A stretch of DNA of 24,448 bases from AP-15 sp035509615 (lineage in GTDB: Bacteria; Pseudomonadota; Alphaproteobacteria; ATCC43930; CGMCC-115725): assembly GCA_035509615.1 (NCBI GenBank), contig DATJLK010000051.1, forward strand, positions 1-24,448, given 5' to 3'. The notes under the pieces are model-generated. The model was not told where the DNA came from. It saw only the letters and a program-made list of their open reading frames with translations, and searched no databases. How positions within the stretch are numbered: the first letter of the stretch is position 1; every line of letters begins with the position of its first letter. Shown piece after piece: positions 22,319-24,448 of the stretch. The position numbers and the translations under genes were made by a program.

Positions 22319-24448
22319 TCATGGGCGAAGCGGGTTGGCTTCGAGCGCTTCGCGGACGGCGCGGGCCAGGGTCTGTAACTGGTAGGGTTTGCGGACGATC
22401 GGCAAGCCAGTTTCAAGCGTGTGCCATGCCTTGGCGTAGCCGCTCGTCAGCAACACGGCGATGTCCGGGTAGAGCTCGTTGATCTGCCGCGCGAGGGCCA
22501 GGCCGTCGAGTTCTCCGGGCATCACGACATCGGTGAATACGAGATCAATCGCTTCGCCGGAGCCGAGCATTTCCAATGCGGCAGCACCCGATGGTGCAAC
22601 CAGCACGCGATAGCCAAGCTGATCCAACAACAGGCCGGCGACTTCCTGAACCTCGGGATTGTCCTCAACGACGAGTACGGTTTCACGGCCGCGCGGCGGG
22701 ATGCCGTGACCGCCCGGGTCGGCACTGAGCGGGCGCCGGCTGCGCGGCAGATACATCGTTACCGCGGTGCCCTCGCCAAGGCGGCTGGCGATTGTCACCG
22801 TGCCGCCCGACTGCCGGGTCAAGCCATAGACTTGCGAGAGACCCAATCCGGTACCCTTGTCGAGCTGCTTGGTGGTGAAGAACGGCTCGAACACCTTGGG
22901 CAGGATGTCGGGTGCGATGCCGCAGCCGGTATCGGCAACCGTCAGCGCGACGAACTCCCCGCACAGCCGGTCGGGCGTGTCCTCAGGCTGCAAATACACA
23001 TTTCTGGCGCCGATCGTAATCATCCCGCCATCCAGCATCGCATCGCGGGCATTCACAACGAGATTGATCAGCGCCAACTCCAATTCATGGATATCGACTG
23101 CGACCGGCCAGACATTGCGTCCGACATCGATGACGAGTTCGATGTCGCCGCGGGCCGAGCTGGCCAGAAGATCGCGGAATGCAGCAAGCCGTTGGCGCAG
23201 GCTGATCACCGTCGGGTTCAGCGGCTGGCGACGGGAAAAGGCGAGCAGCTGCCGGGTCAGGGTCTCACCGCGCGCCGCGGCATTCTCGATCGCCTCGATC
23301 GCGCGCAGATTGCGCGGGTCGTCAATCCGCTCTTTAAGGATGTGTGCGTTGCCGCTGACCACCATGATCATATTGTTGAAATCGTGGGCGATGCCGCCGG
23401 TCAGTTGGCCCAGCGCCTCCATCGTCTGGGCTTGCGCCAGCTGCTCCTGGGCGCGGTGCAATTTCGCCTCGGCCTCGCGGCGCTCGGTGATGTCGCGGGT
23501 GATTTTGGCAAACCCGATCAGCCTTCCTTCCTCGTCGCGGATCGCATCGATAACGACGCCGGCAAAAAACAGCGAGCCATCCTTGCGAACCCGCCAGCCC
23601 TCGTCGGTAGCAGTCCCCGATGTCGCCGCCGTTGCCAAAGCCCGCTCGGGAAGGCCCGCGACGCGATCCGCCTCGGTGTAGAAGGTGGAAAAATGTTTGC
23701 CGACGATCTCGTGTTCGGCGTACCCCTTGATCCGCTCGGCGCCGGCGTTCCAGCCGGCGACGATGCCCCGCGCGTCGAGCCTGACCAGGGCATAATCGGT
23801 GACCGCCTCGGTAAACAGCCGAAATTGCCGCTCGCTCTCGCGCAGCGCTTCAAGCGCCAGCTTTTCGGTCGTTACATGCCGGCCGATCACATAGATCAAC
23901 CCGTTTTCCGCCGTCAGGGTCCAGTACAGCCAGCGCCATGAACCATCCTTGTGGCGGAACCGGTTCTCGATCCGCACCGTTGGGACACCTTCGGCCAGCA
24001 GCCGGCGGCCTTCGATCGAGTGTGCGGCGTCGTCCGGATGCCGCAATTCGCTGACATGCAGCCGCTTGAGTTCGTCCTCGCTCCAGCCGAGCAACCGGGT
24101 CCAGGCCGGATTGACGCTGGTGAAATAGCCATCAAAGTTCGAGACCCCGAGAAGGTCTTCCGACACCTGCCATATGCGGTCACGCTCGCGGACGCGTTCG
24201 CCGATTTCTATTTCGAGCCGGTCGTTCAGGATGCGAAGCGTCTCTTCCTTGCGAACGCGCTCGGTCGTCTCGATACAGGTGACGAGAAGTCCGCCGATGC
24301 CGTTTGGGGCGGCTTTCTCCGGGATCGGGCTGTAACTAATCGAAAACCGTGCGTCCTCGATCGTCGAGCCGCGGCGGCGCACCGCCCAAGGATAATCGAC
24401 CGCGAAAAAAGCGCCGCGCTCGCCGCGCAGGATCGCTTCGCTCAGCGG
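22319..24448 (-). CDS. PAS-domain hybrid histidine kinase with receiver domain (5' partial)
   Basis: The frame is open to the right edge, so the start lies outside the window. In order: the end of a sensor domain (FSISYSPIPE, TCIETTERVR), a PAS domain (VSEDLLGVSNFDGYFTSVNP, WSEDELKRLH), a second PAS domain (FRLFTEAVTDYALVRLD, ending ITRDITERREAEAKL), a dimerisation helix with the phosphoacceptor in GGIAHDFNNMIMVV, the ATPase domain (NLVVNARDAM, ADTGCGIAPD, GTGLGLSQVYG), and a C-terminal receiver with phosphoacceptor Asp in LVFTDVVMPGELDG and the signalling Lys in VRKPYQ. It is probably cytoplasmic, as no membrane helix is seen. It is convergent with the CoA-binding gene, and no partner regulator is visible. 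Confidence 0.92.
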   Translation of the reverse strand, partial: PLSEAILRGERGAFFAVDYPWAVRRRGSTIEDARFSISYSPIPEKAAPNGIGGLLVTCIETTERVRKEETLRILNDRLEIEIGERVRERDRIWQVSEDLLGVSNFDGYFTSVNPAWTRLLGWSEDELKRLHVSELRHPDDAAHSIEGRRLLAEGVPTVRIENRFRHKDGSWRWLYWTLTAENGLIYVIGRHVTTEKLALEALRESERQFRLFTEAVTDYALVRLDARGIVAGWNAGAERIKGYAEHEIVGKHFSTFYTEADRVAGLPERALATAATSGTATDEGWRVRKDGSLFFAGVVIDAIRDEEGRLIGFAKITRDITERREAEAKLHRAQEQLAQAQTMEALGQLTGGIAHDFNNMIMVVSGNAHILKERIDDPRNLRAIEAIENAAARGETLTRQLLAFSRRQPLNPTVISLRQRLAAFRDLLASSARGDIELVIDVGRNVWPVAVDIHELELALINLVVNARDAMLDGGMITIGARNVYLQPEDTPDRLCGEFVALTVADTGCGIAPDILPKVFEPFFTTKQLDKGTGLGLSQVYGLTRQSGGTVTIASRLGEGTAVTMYLPRSRRPLSADPGGHGIPPRGRETVLVVEDNPEVQEVAGLLLDQLGYRVLVAPSGAAALEMLGSGEAIDLVFTDVVMPGELDGLALARQINELYPDIAVLLTSGYAKAWHTLETGLPIVRKPYQLQTLARAVREALEANPLRP

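Noticed and set aside
22421..23941. 506-residue forward frame opposite the hybrid kinase
   Set aside because: Shadow of the PAS/kinase/receiver gene, with no motif of its own.

Overview
This is a GC-rich window with chromosomal core genes from an alphaproteobacterium, most likely of the Rhodospirillales or a near relative. The assignment rests on gene order (rpmH-rnpA-yidD-yidC-yihA-argB, and aroK-aroB divergent from xerD-accA) and on recognisable proteins; no 16S gene or similarity search was available.

Layout. Positions 1-3488 hold the 3' end of an RlmI-type rRNA methyltransferase gene, a convergent membrane sensor histidine kinase, a gene-poor stretch with a strong terminator-like hairpin, and a ferritin-like diiron protein. 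Positions 3595-8955 are a forward housekeeping run behind a good sigma-70 promoter: ribosomal protein L34 (rpmH, 44 codons, GTG start), RNase P protein, YidD, the YidC insertase, the ribosome-assembly GTPase YihA, acetylglutamate kinase, a HAD pyrimidine-nucleotidase-like phosphatase and BolA. Positions 9034-11447 read in reverse: aroK and aroB (shikimate pathway) followed by a lower-GC HigBA toxin-antitoxin module whose toxin gene is frameshifted. Positions 11555-13582 read forward: a 46-residue membrane microprotein, the recombinase XerD and the acetyl-CoA carboxylase subunit AccA, chained by overlapping starts and stops.

From 13583 onward the content is more accessory: a DUF2076 protein with a 39-nt tandem repeat at its C terminus, a patch of extragenic palindromes, a class III CoA transferase with an FkbM methyltransferase, a probable remnant of a mandelate racemase/muconate cycloisomerase gene, a periplasmic metal-chelate binding protein without visible transporter partners, a PEP-CTERM surface protein behind a probable sigma-54 promoter, a Rieske oxygenase divergent from an ECHDC3-like crotonase paralogue, a CoA-binding protein, and a PAS-containing hybrid histidine kinase that runs off the right edge.

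I saw no CRISPR array, tRNA, rRNA, insertion sequence or prophage, and no multi-gene system I would call new. The most useful observations are the broken toxin beside an intact antitoxin, the sigma-54/PEP-CTERM arrangement, the missing conventional start codon of rnpA, and the crotonase paralogue lacking both catalytic glutamates.
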